From NCBI GenBank assembly GCA_002099365.1, contig MSED01000005.1, forward strand, positions 744,001-808,000: DNA of 64,000 nt, given 5' to 3'. This DNA comes from Phialophora verrucosa (lineage: Eukaryota; Ascomycota; Eurotiomycetes; Chaetothyriales; Herpotrichiellaceae). The notes beneath the pieces are model-generated. The model was not told the origin of the DNA. It saw only the letters and a list, made by a program, of their open reading frames with translations, and did not search any database. Positions 1 to 11,091 of the stretch are shown piece by piece (positions within the stretch are counted from its first letter, which is position 1; every line of letters starts with the position of its first letter). A program made the position numbers and the translations under genes.

Positions 1-1160
1 CATGGCTCGAAGACAACGATCCCAGCGCTTTGAAGCCTCTCAGCCTCATCAAAAGCCTTCTCCCAATCGTCCAACTTGAACTTCGCAACAACGCCGGCGC
101 CATGTGGCTTGACTGCTTCTCCGTCCTTGTGCAGCTTCACAACACCCGCCTCGACGAGACTGATCAACCTCTTCACATCCATGGGCTCATACATCCACTT
201 CCCCTTGAGAGTGAGATCTTTATGCATGAACATCCCATTCGGCAACAGGACATCCTGATCGCCGCCACCCATGAGACACATCCTTCCACCATGCCTCAAC
301 GCCAACACCCCAGCCTTCAAGTGCTCCTTCCCTGCGGCCGGCGGAGAGATGTCGAAAAACACATCAATATTCCCGCCAACATTCTTCAACGCCTTGAGGT
401 CCTCCTCCCAACTGCCCGACAATGGGACAGTCTCAATCCTCGCCCTCTTCTCCACCGTCGCCGCACTCTTCAATTCTTCCAACACCCGGACATTCCGACC
501 CATACAAATCACCCTCCCCGCCCCCAACTCAAGACACAGATGCGCCGCCGCACTCCCAAACCCACCTGTCGCGGGGCAAACCACGACAGTCTCCCCCGGC
601 TTCAATTCAATACACAGCGGGCCCAATCCTCCATAGGGCACGACCATCCTGGCGATATACATCAGATCCCCCGGCTGATACCCAAGCTTATTGAACAACC
701 GGTCCTCATCGAGGACGTAGCAATTCTCCAACGGCCAGCGCACATACTCTGCGTATGTCCCGTCACGCCAGGCATCGGTCATGAGTTTCGCCGCCGCAGG
801 GGTGTGGCCCTGGATGATTGCGCTGAGGAAGGTCGCTCCGGCGGAACGGTCAATGTCGTCTCTCCCGCGGATGGTGACGTCGAGGAGACACAGGTCGCCG
901 ACTTTGAGGGTCGTTGCGTCTTCGCCCAACGCGACGACCCGGGCAAGTGCTGTTTCCCCCAACGTGAGAGGGACGGGGTAGGGATACTTGCGCACGCCGT
1001 TGTAGATGTCTTTGGTGTAGTTGACGATGCTTGCCTGGAGGACTTTAAGGACAGCCGAGCCGGGGGTGGGTTGCGGCGTCGCCACAGTCTGGACCGTAGG
1101 TGGTTGGGCGTAGACGTCCTGGCGAAGGGCACGATGGGTTCGGGGTAAAGAAGCCGCCAT
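1..1160 (-). CDS. Zinc-type alcohol dehydrogenase-like MDR oxidoreductase, 3' end cut by window edge
   Basis: Medium-chain dehydrogenase/reductase. It reads as one open frame from an ATG at 1160 to the left edge (about 386 codons), so only the extreme C-terminus is missing. Seen: an N-terminal GroES-like half with GETALARVVALGEDATTLKVG, then a Rossmann half with a nucleotide-binding stretch VVVCPATGGFGSAAAHL. The segment LRHGGRMCLMGG follows, and the visible end is LQSAGIVVFEP. I do not see the cysteine-rich structural zinc loop, so it may be a zinc-free quinone-oxidoreductase-like member. Family knowledge supports an NAD(P)H-dependent oxidoreductase; the substrate cannot be read from sequence. 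The in-frame open reading on the opposite strand (30-1148) is a shadow. No intron is needed. Confidence 0.85.
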   Translation of the reverse strand, partial: MAASLPRTHRALRQDVYAQPPTVQTVATPQPTPGSAVLKVLQASIVNYTKDIYNGVRKYPYPVPLTLGETALARVVALGEDATTLKVGDLCLLDVTIRGRDDIDRSAGATFLSAIIQGHTPAAAKLMTDAWRDGTYAEYVRWPLENCYVLDEDRLFNKLGYQPGDLMYIARMVVPYGGLGPLCIELKPGETVVVCPATGGFGSAAAHLCLELGAGRVICMGRNVRVLEELKSAATVEKRARIETVPLSGSWEEDLKALKNVGGNIDVFFDISPPAAGKEHLKAGVLALRHGGRMCLMGGGDQDVLLPNGMFMHKDLTLKGKWMYEPMDVKRLISLVEAGVVKLHKDGEAVKPHGAGVVAKFKLDDWEKAFDEAERLQSAGIVVFEP

Positions 1161-2024
1161 TGTGGTGATGAGGGCGACGTGTGTCGGGAGGTGATCAGTA
1201 CGACTTGACGAGGCAGATATTGACGCAATATAATGTGGTCGATGATCATACGAAGGATGTAAATGGACGTGAGAAGCTCGATCTGTCTCCTGCCTCTCGC
1301 GGACTCTCTTATACTTATACCTCCTTCTGCCCATCCACACGGTCAGCATAGGGAGGGGCGCAGGCAAGCTTCTAGAACCTCGCATCAACCTCGAGCCTGC
1401 ACCCAAACAGGCCCATACGTTACCATCCTCGACATTTTATCTCCGTCCGCGCCTCCGTGTCCTGTGAGATACGTAGTATCAGTCCGGTATCAGTCTAGTG
1501 CAGCGCACACCCACGACCATCAGGCCTAGTAGGATATGCCACTACGCAGCGCGAAACGTACGAGGTACTCATAGGATACGAGGATAATCGGAAGTTCACA
1601 GATCCATGATACTCCGTACCCGCTCCACGCAGGCAAGTAGGCGTGGTCCTGTACTCGTGCTCGTACCGTCCCGGCACAATAGGAGTACAGGGACGTACTT
1701 TGAGTAGCGCGCATGTGGACGCGGATGTTCGATCGGATATTCCGAGTCGGCGGGATTGATGGCCCCTAGCCCCCTCGGCGTGAGACCAATCACGGCAAAC
1801 CGTTGAGCGGGCGCCTCATGCTTCCTGGTACGAGTACATAACGAGTATCTGTGGATTCCTACCGAGCACTACTCCTAGGAACTAGCCCCGAGAAAATGAC
1901 TAGGTAGGGCAAGGAGGGACACGGATACGGGGAAATGCAATGCACAATGCACGGTGTCAAGGCATGGACGGTATGAAGGGGAGGGAGGGGAATAGGGCTT
2001 AAGTCCGATACATATACTCACGCG

Positions 2025-2064
<40 letters not shown>

Positions 2065-2537
2065 CGCACACACACACATTCACGCTGTATACGTTTCCCG
2101 TGCTGTATGGGTCTTCGGTCCAAAAGCTTCCAGTTGCGAAGTATATTCCGAGGACGAGTGAGCAAGATCAGCCTGTTGACTCACGAGATCAACTCGGGTC
2201 GTTGACCGTGAACCGCATACCATGTACTCTGCCATCCGCACTTATGAACACTCATTCGTCCTTTAAACGACCATTGAGCCCTTGGACGTGCATTCATGCC
2301 AGAGGTTTAATATTAACAGTTCAATGCGATTTCTCAATGTCCCATTGCAATACTCTGTATTCACACTGCGAGAACGACTGCCAGGACGATTTCTGAATCT
2401 GTACAAACCACTCGGAGCGCCTTCGCTTTCCCTTCTGGGATGAATGAAAGGACAAAGCCGTGTTCAAAGTCGCCCTGACCAAGACTCCAACGGCACCATG
2501 CCCTGACTACAACAACACAAGAAACCCCGTACTGTAT
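1161..2537. other. Intergenic region, no gene seen
   Basis: Short open frames on both strands have no recognisable protein character. This is probably the promoter of the MDR gene on the left and the 3' flank of the gene on the right. It holds a compound microsatellite (2022-2079) and one TACGAGTA motif at 1829. Confidence 0.6.
2022..2079. repeat. Compound CA/GA/CA microsatellite
   Basis: An alternating CA tract (about 2024-2037) runs into about 13 GA units (2038-2064), followed by CG and a second CA tract (2065-2077). The GA core is a polypurine/polypyrimidine tract. Confidence 0.95.
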
Positions 2538-4529
2538 TTAAACACTCCTAAGGTTCCTACTTCTGGTCCGGGTCTGCACCCCCTCGTTTGTCTTCGCACC
2601 TTCAGAAGCATTTGCTTCTAATTTCGCGCCGTCTTTGTCCAGAAACTTTGTCTTTTCCGCTTCATGGGAAGTAGCAAAGGCGGGTAGTTTAGACCCGACC
2701 GGCACGGGAAGTTGAGTATTTGTGAATTTCTTCGGTGCGGGAGTCCCATTCACGGATCCGCCGTTCAATCTCCTCAGCCGGCGCACTTTCTTCATGCCGC
2801 CTCTGGTTTTGTTCGTCTTCCGCAGGATCTGAAATAGTCCTTCGATCGACTGTTCCGCGACGATTCCATCAATCTGATCAGCTTCGGGACTGGGATTAGG
2901 TTCCAGCTTAGCAGGTTGGCCTTCTTCCCTCTCTACGCTGGGCACCTCCTCAGCCTTGACCGCTTCATCCGGAAGAGCAGAATCACTCAGGGGCTCTGAG
3001 CCGTCTTGATATGTGGCCAGCGTTTCGGCCCAGACCACCTTTTTCTGCTTCGTCTTCGCGGTGCTTGATTCCAGGCTTGGAGGTTCGGCTTGCTTAGAAC
3101 TAAGACCTGACGACTCCCTGACTTTCGCTTCGGCAGCCAGTTGAATCAGCCGAATCTTGACTGAAATCGCCCCGAACTTGTTACACTTGGTATTTTGTCT
3201 AGTGGCCACCGCAATAGACTGGATCTCGCGGTTGTTAGCCGCGAGTAGTTCTGGGCCGGTGGGTCGGTTGAGAGAAATGGTGGCTGCCGGGGTTGAGACA
3301 GGATTCTGGGGTCTGGGCAGTCGAGTGGTGAGTCGGGAGCTTCGTCGAGGTGAGAGAAGGATATTAGCCGGGCTGCCTGCGGGCAGGGCTACCGGGGCAT
3401 CATCGAGCTCAGGTGTCGTTGCTGAAACCTTCTCGACATGGTGGCTCTTTGGTTCCTCCGCCGCTTCATGGACGGCTTCGACTCCTTCCTCGCGTTGAAC
3501 GGGAATGTTTTGTTCGGTCTGTTCTAGAGCTTCTTTCCGTGCTCGTATTCGGGACAAGAAGCCCCATAAGTAGGCCGCATTCTCATCCTCAAGAGAGGGT
3601 TCGACGGCGCCCAAGGTGCTATGTGCACTGGCGACGACGTCTTGCTCGTCGTCACTTGAAGGGACGGTCTGTGCAGTAAGGTTTTCGTTCGGCGACCTGG
3701 GCGGAGACGCCATTGCGTTTTTGGGTTCTGAAGTGGGTGAAGAGCCGGTGACTGCAGCTGGAGAACTGCCACGGTCCGCAGCCTTGACAGATGGAAGAAC
3801 CATGTCTAAGACACGGGGTGACACGGCTTCTTCACCTTCAACAGATGTCACATCGCCCAGGATTTCGGAAGGCCCACAAGTTCCGAGTTCTGGTGAAGCA
3901 GTGTCAAGGCAAGCCTCGTCAGGATGGCCGTCTTCTCCCTGACGCTCGTCCGATTGAAAGGAGGCCTGCATGTTTTGATCTTCTTCCATTGCTCGACCAG
4001 GGGTCTCCCCACATTCCAATACCTTTCGCCTGGGACTGGGCGTGGTCAATCCATCCTCGTCCCACTTGGACCCAACGTAGTCAATGTTCTCCTTGTCCTC
4101 ATCTGCTCCAAGGTGTGTGACCCGCAGTCTCTTGACTGGCCGGACATTGAGCTTGCTGCTCTCCTTCCTCCATTTCTGGCCGTCGGTCGCGCCGACGACC
4201 CCCAATGGCACGCGTTTCCATATCTTCTGTGTATCATTTCGAGCTGCATAAGGTATTGATGGACGCCGTTCCCACGCTCTAGGTAGGGATTGGACACGTT
4301 GCGGGCTGAAGCCAGAACGGGTCGAGGCGCTTGTGAGGGCGTTTTCTTCATCTTCTTCTGGCAACAAATCGGCGGGGCTGGTCGGGTGACGTGATCGTTG
4401 AGGTGGACTCTTCTGGGTAGCGGTGGGAGAAGGATGGAGGACATGGTCCTGCAGCAGAGGCTGTTGTCGTGGCGGGGTGGCCGTGGCGAGCGCCGACGCC
4501 ATAATGATAGAGCAGACCGCGCTGCTCAA
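2538..4529 (-). CDS. Hypothetical disordered nuclear protein with KEN box and CDK-type sites
   Basis: I do not recognise the family. It is a single open frame of 663 codons; a second ATG at codon 10 (4502) gives MASALATATPP and may be the true start. Composition is Ser/Pro/Glu/Lys-rich, with no transmembrane segment or globular fold that I can name. Seen: a KEN tripeptide at 146-148 in DEDKENIDYV; CDK-like sites such as TPSPRRK (163-169) and LSPRRSSR in the middle; basic clusters RPVKRLRV and KKVRRLRRL; and a short block KKVVWAETLATYQD. The C-terminus is basic (RTRSRNLRSV). Inference: a nuclear protein, possibly cell-cycle regulated and a target of the anaphase-promoting complex. The weaker reading is simply a fast-evolving disordered protein with chance motifs. 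Confidence 0.75.
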   Translation of the reverse strand: MSSAVCSIIMASALATATPPRQQPLLQDHVLHPSPTATQKSPPQRSRHPTSPADLLPEEDEENALTSASTRSGFSPQRVQSLPRAWERRPSIPYAARNDTQKIWKRVPLGVVGATDGQKWRKESSKLNVRPVKRLRVTHLGADEDKENIDYVGSKWDEDGLTTPSPRRKVLECGETPGRAMEEDQNMQASFQSDERQGEDGHPDEACLDTASPELGTCGPSEILGDVTSVEGEEAVSPRVLDMVLPSVKAADRGSSPAAVTGSSPTSEPKNAMASPPRSPNENLTAQTVPSSDDEQDVVASAHSTLGAVEPSLEDENAAYLWGFLSRIRARKEALEQTEQNIPVQREEGVEAVHEAAEEPKSHHVEKVSATTPELDDAPVALPAGSPANILLSPRRSSRLTTRLPRPQNPVSTPAATISLNRPTGPELLAANNREIQSIAVATRQNTKCNKFGAISVKIRLIQLAAEAKVRESSGLSSKQAEPPSLESSTAKTKQKKVVWAETLATYQDGSEPLSDSALPDEAVKAEEVPSVEREEGQPAKLEPNPSPEADQIDGIVAEQSIEGLFQILRKTNKTRGGMKKVRRLRRLNGGSVNGTPAPKKFTNTQLPVPVGSKLPAFATSHEAEKTKFLDKDGAKLEANASEGAKTNEGVQTRTRSRNLRSV

Positions 4530-5259
4530 GTCGTAAGAAATGCTACCAATGTATCATCGGTCCAATAATAGGATCCGAAGACCGACGGAGGAGTTTGACG
4601 CAGAGCGATCCAGAAGCAGGGCAATTAATTAGCTGAGGTCTTTCAGCAATCGAGAGACAGAAGTGAGTTCAACCGCGCAGGAAGCTCGCGTGATGTTTAT
4701 CGAACACAGATCCGGTTAGTCCGCGCGGCACGCCTGCCGCACCAATGCGAAGTCCCAGTGTTTGATCGGGATCAGGTTAAATAAGGATTGCTTTGCTTCA
4801 AAACAATTACTCGTGTATTCTCTGCGTGTTGCAGCGCGTAGGAGGCTGTGTGCCGTAGCAAGTCTATGCTTTCATATACACATGAAACGTAACCAAGCCT
4901 TGGACTGTGTCCTGCGACACTCCTCCCTGTCCCCCCAGATATTACCACCTGAGTCGACAGCTATAACTGTCCCAATCTCAAGACGATTGCGAGCAATATC
5001 CTCAATTCGTTCCAGCCGTCCACGAGTGTCAAATCGCTATGCATAACAACATGCTCATCCTGGTTTACATGGTTGGTGCGTGTGTACATGAACTCATTCC
5101 GCCTCCCTTGCCGATAGCTTTCCCTGTTTTCCAGTACGCCGGTAATGAGAAAGGAAATGTCGTCCCAATGTGCGCATCGTAGGCGTTTGTGATCGAGTGC
5201 AAAAAATAATAATGCTAAGGACAGTCAAGAAAGGAAATGGCGGGCATTAGTTGCACTCT
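4530..5259. other. Intergenic region, no gene seen
   Basis: This lies upstream of the disordered-protein gene and downstream of the MedA-like gene. I see no conserved motif, repeat or RNA gene. Confidence 0.6.
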
Positions 5260-7390
5260 TCAGTGATAGTGCATCGTGGGCATGAAATCCACAGTCCCAG
5301 CTGGTCCTCGAGGGTACGCAGTGGGCGGTGCGCTCTGGGGTGCCATCGTCACAGGGCTGTCGTTGACGAAATTCGCATACTCCCAGGACGGCATGCGCGT
5401 GACAGGGGCCGTCATCGGATGGGACTGCATCGACATCGTGGCCTGCGTGACGGGGAGCCCGTTCTGGTAGATGTATCCGTTGTTGACTTCGTAAGTAGCT
5501 GCGTACTGAGGCTGGGGCATCTGCAGCTGCAACTCGGGTGCGGCTGTCACAACAGGTCCTGGACCTCGCATGTGCATCGGTTGTTGAAGATACCCCATCT
5601 CACGGTTGACTTGGTATCCTGAAGCGGCCAAGTATTCAGGGTGCGGCGATGAGGGGTACGGGTATTCGGGCGCCGGCTCCGAGTGATAGATTGAGGAGGC
5701 CGGAGTAAGCAAAGGAGCCGCCGTGGACGAATAGCTGGCCGAGTACTTGGAGATGATTTTCTTCAGCGCAGTTCCCAGTATCTTCCACGGGAAGACCTTG
5801 ACATCCTTCTCGATGTTGCGCGGCTTGGGGTGAGGGAAGCCCATGATGACCTTGAAGAACTCTTCACTGTCGGCGCGCGCCTTCGACACAGTCATGGGTC
5901 GGAAACCTTCGAGATTGCGCCGGATGCGGTTCTTCTCCTCAACGGTGAATCGAACTCCGACCAAGGACTCGAGTAGATAGATGGTATCGACCGACGTGAC
6001 GTAATATTCGTTCTTCTCCTTCCACCAGATGCAGCTGATGCAGATGCTGCTGGCCTGACGTTGGTCCGGAGAAACCCCCTTGAAGCTCCCGACAATGGTG
6101 CTGCCGGTTTGCTCACGCTCGAACACGACAAGACGGCGGCGCGCCTCCTTCTCCTCAGTGGTCCAATCGTCTTTCATGCTGTCGAGATCTCCCTTGAGCT
6201 TGAGGTTCGCCTTAAGAGCTTGCATGGCGTATGGGTTGAAGGTTTGAGTTTGCCCGACAACCATGCTTGAAAAGACTTCGGGGGGCGACTGCTGCATAGT
6301 GGATGTGCGCACTAGTCGGGGAATCGACGACTTGAGAGGAGAGCCTGTCGTCGGCCGTGCGATGGGAGTCATGGGCGCTCTGGGGCTCTGCTCGCTCTTC
6401 ACTGTGGTAAACGAAGGGCTGAAGGCGGGTGTATGTGGAGAAGGCGCCGCCAACGAACATTGTGACGCAGTCGAGGTCGAATAGTGGTGACCCGAAGGTC
6501 TTGGTGAGGTGCCGTGGCTCGCATACGCGGGAAGACCAGTGCTGCCAGTCGGTGTTGGGATAAAGGGAGAATATGGCGAAGTTTGGCCGCTGAGATCGTA
6601 GTAGTCGCCATTGGGATCTTGAATTTGGACTTGAGCAAGCACCGCTTTCTTCTGAGCGGGCAGGTCGTAATCGTCCTCGACCGAAGCTTTGCGCTTACGG
6701 GAGAGGGTTGGAATGCTTTGAGTTGACGAAACAGCGTGATGACGGACACCATAGGCTCTCGGCTCCGCATCTCTACCGTTTTGGGACTCTACGGAGGGCC
6801 CATTTCCTTGCGTGAAGCTCTTCTCCGAGGAATATTCGCTTCCGGTAATATATGGAAAGTCGGCATCTTGGACGTTTCCAGGCTGGAGAAGAGGGTGATG
6901 ATCGTACGGTGTAGGCGGATAACTACCATAGAACATCGGATTTTCCATGACAGGAGGTTGGAATTCTGGACTTTGATTAGCGGAGTCTTGTATCGTCTGA
7001 CACTGTGTCAACATACTTATGAACCCTGATTGACCTGCCCCATCATAGCCAGACATGGAGAAGAGATGACCAGGTTTGGCCTCGAGGCCGTCCTGGAACT
7101 GACTTGCAAAAGGTTCTCCAGCAAAATCTGCGGGGTCGAATGTGTCGTCGACTATGAACGGGGTGCGAGAGTCCGGGAAAGACTGAGGACAAGTCAGTAT
7201 TTGAATCAGACAGGAAGGTCGTGGCTCAACACCGTGACGGCGGAAGCTAAAACATGTCAGGGATATGCAAGATTGGACTTACCTGAAAGTGGTTGTAAGT
7301 TATGGACGCCAGATTGACGGTGTTGGGGGGGAAATTGTTAAAACAAAAAACACTAAGCGAGCGACTGGGTACTAAGCGAGTGTGGCGAGG
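5260..7390 (-). CDS. medA: MedA/Acr1/Ren1-type developmental regulator (5' end unresolved)
   Basis: Likely orthologue of Aspergillus MedA (Medusa), which with Acr1 and Ren1 controls conidiophore and spore development. An uninterrupted frame starts at ATG 7056 (598 codons). The conserved block at about residues 272-443 of that frame reads FNPYAMQALKANLKLKGDL, then ICISCIWWKEKNEYYVTSVD, VEEKNRIRRNLEGFRPMT and EKDVKVFPWKILGTALKKII. The flanks are low-complexity Pro/Ser/Gln/Tyr. Coding continues upstream of 7056 in frame (FDPADFAGEPFASQFQDGLE) to a splice acceptor at 7183. A GTAAGT donor at 7282 joins it to an exon reading NTVNLASITYNHFQ. That exon has no ATG before an in-frame TAG at 7391-7393, so the true start needs another upstream intron, or translation begins at 7056. 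An open frame starting at 7624 lies in the same phase and could supply an earlier exon. Confidence 0.8.
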
Positions 7391-8900
7391 CTAAATCTTG
7401 CCTCGAATCAAAGCGAACGACTGTTGCGAAGTATTATCGAGATCCGAATGTCTGGAAGGTCGATGTCGTAGTTCTCCAGGGGTACATTCGAGGATCAGGG
7501 ATGATACTGAGAGATGAGCAGACCCCGAAGTTGCGGGAGTCGGCGGCTGGCTGAAGGCACCGACAGAGATGAGATACAACTCAGGCCGATGTCGCCAACT
7601 TGAAGGTATTTGAGATGGGACCAAGAGTTCGTCGTTCCCGAAGAGGGTTGAGATCGGGAAGCTGAGGCAGACTTAATCTCGAGAACAAAGAATTCCACCG
7701 CGGTGGAACGAACTATCAACACTGATCAGCCGAACTATCCTCGGGCAGAATTGAAATGCAGGGCCAGGGTAGCTCTTGCAAGGGATACTTACATCTGCCA
7801 GGGAAGATTGAACCGAGTTGTGGCAAATAGTTGTGAATATTCCAAACGGAGCGTCAGCGAGGAGTGAAGGGTGCTCTGGCGCAAGTGAAACAAGCTGTTA
7901 AAGGGAGTCAGTGAGACATTCAGAATACTTCTGCGTGGATTCCAAGGCATAGGAATGATGGATAATTTCAGGGGAGGTAAGGACAAGATGTGCAAGCAAG
8001 GAGTGCTGCAGGTTACAGGATTTTGACGTCCGATAGAGGAGCAAATGCGGTAACGCATGATGTTGCAAGACCGAAGGATAACTCACCCAGCAGACTGAAT
8101 TCTGACGTGGACCAGAGGTTAGAGCCTCTAACTTGATCTTCCCTTTTTCTTCTTCACGGGTCAATCCACTGAACTTCCCACACGTACGGTCACCACACGG
8201 ATGGTTACGCAGTGAAGGGCCCGGCGATGTAGGTTGCCTGCCGACTATATTTCAACCGTGAATTGAAACAGTATTTATCTTCCAATATCAGGGCACGCCG
8301 CGGCTAGACAGGACAGATGTGAATAGATCCGAGGAGATTTGTTCGAGACTCTAGCGAAAGTGTCTCCTTGCTGCTTGATCGAGCGGTAGGATGTCTGACG
8401 AATGGTGTGGCTTTCAGCGAACAATTTCGAAAAGCGAAGGACTTGAGCGATTGGTGTCCAACGAGTGGGATTCGAAGTCGTCGAAAGCGAGTGTGTGTTG
8501 GTGTAAACGAAAGTATGGTCTGCGAACAGAGCCAGAAAAGATGACCAGCGAAGGTGAGTTGAAGGGTGACGGACCAGGTGGAGCGGGAATGGAAGAAGAG
8601 GAGCCGAGGACAAGGAGGGGGATCAAAAGGCTATATCGGCCTCGACCCAGAAAAAGAGCCCAGAGGCAGTGAAGCTGCGAAAGGCGAGGATGGCAAAAGG
8701 AAGGCCTCTGACGGATCAATCAGGTCACGCAGAACTGCTCGGCGAGTGAACGGGAGACTTTCTTCGCAAGTTGAGGCAGGCTTAGTGGCAGTGAACGACT
8801 AGCGGGCTGAGGGAAAAGGGAAGAGGTCAGAGGTGGGCAAAGAGCGACGCAGGGAGTGGATGAGGGGCTTGCCGGGGGTGGTTAGGGAGTGGATGGCAGG
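7391..8900 (-). promoter_or_regulatory. Probable 5' leader of the MedA-like gene, with leader-intron signals and uORFs
   Basis: Only short unrelated frames are present. On the minus strand there are good splice signals: a GTAAGT donor at about 7793 facing an acceptor ending GTTGATAG near 7715, and a GTGAGT donor near 8085. There are several short ATG frames (for example from 7486, 7624, 7722 and 8164). The spacing and the splice signals suggest a long, spliced, uORF-bearing leader. That is inference; transcript data would decide. Confidence 0.4.
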
Positions 8901-9292
8901 CGTGAGAGAAGGGGACTCGAGAAGGCCCAAAGGTCCGCGAGGGGAAACGACAGGATTAGCACCAAGAGCGGAGACCGACCGACTCGATTTTGCTCGGCTC
9001 ATGAGTGGCTGATACACTGGGAGCGTTCGACGAGCGATGTGCAGTCACGCAGTCAGATCTTCAGTGAGGGTGTTCTTCTTCTCGCATCAACCGCAAGGGT
9101 GCTTTGATTTGCATCGTGTCCGAAGTCACTATTCCTACATCTACCCTCAGCTGCTGCAGCTTTCACTGCCTCCAACGCCCAACACAATGAGATTGACGAC
9201 AGTCTGCAAAGGGCAGGCAGAAGCGCCTGCGAGGAGCAACATGTGGCCGGCTTCTGGCGGCACGGTGGGCTCTCTCTTTTCCATCTCACCCC

Positions 9293-9310
9293 AGTACGAG
9301 TACTCGTACT
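9293..9310. repeat. 18-bp perfect palindrome containing TACGAGTA/TACTCGTA
   Basis: AGTACGAGTACTCGTACT reads the same on both strands. It sits in gene-free sequence. Confidence 0.9.
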
Positions 9311-10428
9311 AGCGGTTCTGTGTGTTTTTGTGCCAGTGTGCGCGCACAACTTCGTGCGATGACAGCTCGACCAGGGATCGGGATCCAAAGAAACTGGCCA
9401 AACGGTCAAGGGCGGCTTCGGAGAGAGACCCACAAGCCCACCTTCAGTGGAGGGCTCGATGTAGAGCAGAGCGTGGCAGCCAAACAACAAGCATTGCTGG
9501 GGTGGCATTCTGAGGCTTGCACAGCCGCAGTGGGTGGTAAGAGAAGGAAGCAACGCCAGTGCTGAAAAGGAAATAGAGGGTCAAGCACTGGGTGAGAAAG
9601 CAAAGGCCCAAAGGGTTTCGTCTCTGCTGGCTTTTCTGTGGGTTTCCTCCCTGAAGCCTGCAGCGCTGGCAGCGATTATGAAATGACAGCAGGATGAGGT
9701 CACCTTCGACCTTCGACTGCCCTATCACGTCCTGTTCGGTCGCATTAAGCCCACCAGCGTTAGAAGGGGCCAGTATGATACCACTGGCTTCCGTGGAGGT
9801 TCGGTCCCCTAGCCCTAGCCTGATGATGGCCACTTGCCATCTTCCCCTAAGGCCTTAGCAGCCTCCAAGTCTCGCGGGTAGGGGCCTGGCCCCTGGTCTG
9901 TGCCTCCGCGACTAATCCCTGCTCGCCCGTGCCGGCCTTCTAAAGATAGAGCACCAGGCGCCCAACCGAGCATTCTAATCCTCTTTCCTACAAGCGCATT
10001 TGCCTCCAGCGACACGGCTTGCCTGCTGGCCGGCTTGTGTCCTGGATTGGGCAGTGTGCGGAGACGCCTCCAACATCAAATAACGGCCAGCGCCTGTGCG
10101 CTTCCAGTATAGCAGATATCGCTTCTGCTCTGGTATATATGTTCAGCGTTTCAAGCTGCAAACACTCTGGACATGAGAGAATGAGCAGATGTATGATCCC
10201 AGCTTTGATTGTCTTCGTCTGGCTACCTGGTTGTGTTGGATGTTTATCCCTTACTTCCGCGCTGCTGCAAAGAGGCAATCCTCGGAAGTTGCACCCTCGG
10301 CAAAAGATCATCCCACATACTCCATACAGCAGTAGTTGGTGGTTTGCCACTCTTCTCGGGTCACTGCCACAATCAAAGTCACGGTGCACATCCACCGGCG
10401 AGTAAATTATCCTTATGGTGGTTTCTCG

Positions 10429-10447
10429 CTCGTACGAGTACGAGTAG
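10429..10447. repeat. CTCGTACGAG palindrome with tandem TACGAG units
   Basis: A 10-bp palindrome (10429-10438) runs into a second TACGAG unit. It belongs to the same motif family as the site at 9293. Confidence 0.8.
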
Positions 10448-11078
10448 ATCACGTTGTGTCCCTGCTGCCGGCTAATCATTCCCGAAAAAGGTTTCCAGCT
10501 CATGCGAGCGTTGCCTGCGCATGCTCGCTTGGCCCCCATATGCACGAGAAATCATACAGGCACGACACATCGCTGTGCTCCAAACTCTCCTATCACAGTC
10601 GCGCTGTCTTTGAACCTCGACTGCAGCTTATGCGAGGTTGGAAACAGCTTCCTGCCGTGGCCAGCAAACTCGACACATAGCGCCCACTGTGAGACCGAAC
10701 TCGGAGCACTTAGGTCGGTCGTCGCCAAACGCTATCTCAAAGTTCGACTCCTCATGCAGGGCGGGAACGTCGCAGGCTAAATCCGGCGCCAGATGGACAT
10801 TGTCCTGCATGCCATGTACTCATCACTCATTGTTTCCCGCAGTCACCCTTGCAGGCCCGTGCCAACCGCGTCAAAGCTCACCTGATGTCAGTTCTGGCAT
10901 TGTTCCGCCAGCTTCAGAGATACCTAACATGGCTCTCGTGCTTCTTCTTCCTCCTTCGGCCCTTTCTGGTCCGAGACCCCACAAACGTCCAAAGACCAGG
11001 AGGCGTCGCCCGACGTAGCTAGACGACACAAAAGGTCTCGTCACGCTACGAGGACTTGTCACGCCCTATCGCTTGACC

Positions 11079-11091
11079 TACGAGTACGTAC
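11079..11091. repeat. TACGAGTACGTAC motif
   Basis: A TACGAGTA unit overlaps the palindrome GTACGTAC. It is the third copy of the motif in the gene-poor stretch. Confidence 0.75.

Noticed and set aside
30..1148. Open frame of 372 codons on the plus strand
   Set aside because: It is antisense, in register with the MDR gene on the minus strand, which has clear cofactor-binding motifs.
9053..10545. Minus-strand frames of 166 and 185 codons in the gene-poor stretch
   Set aside because: No recognisable domain or signal peptide, plus overlapping frames on the other strand of equal length. They look like chance.
10720..10760. GTTCGACTCC, resembling a tRNA T-loop
   Set aside because: No matching A-box or foldable cloverleaf upstream; chance similarity.
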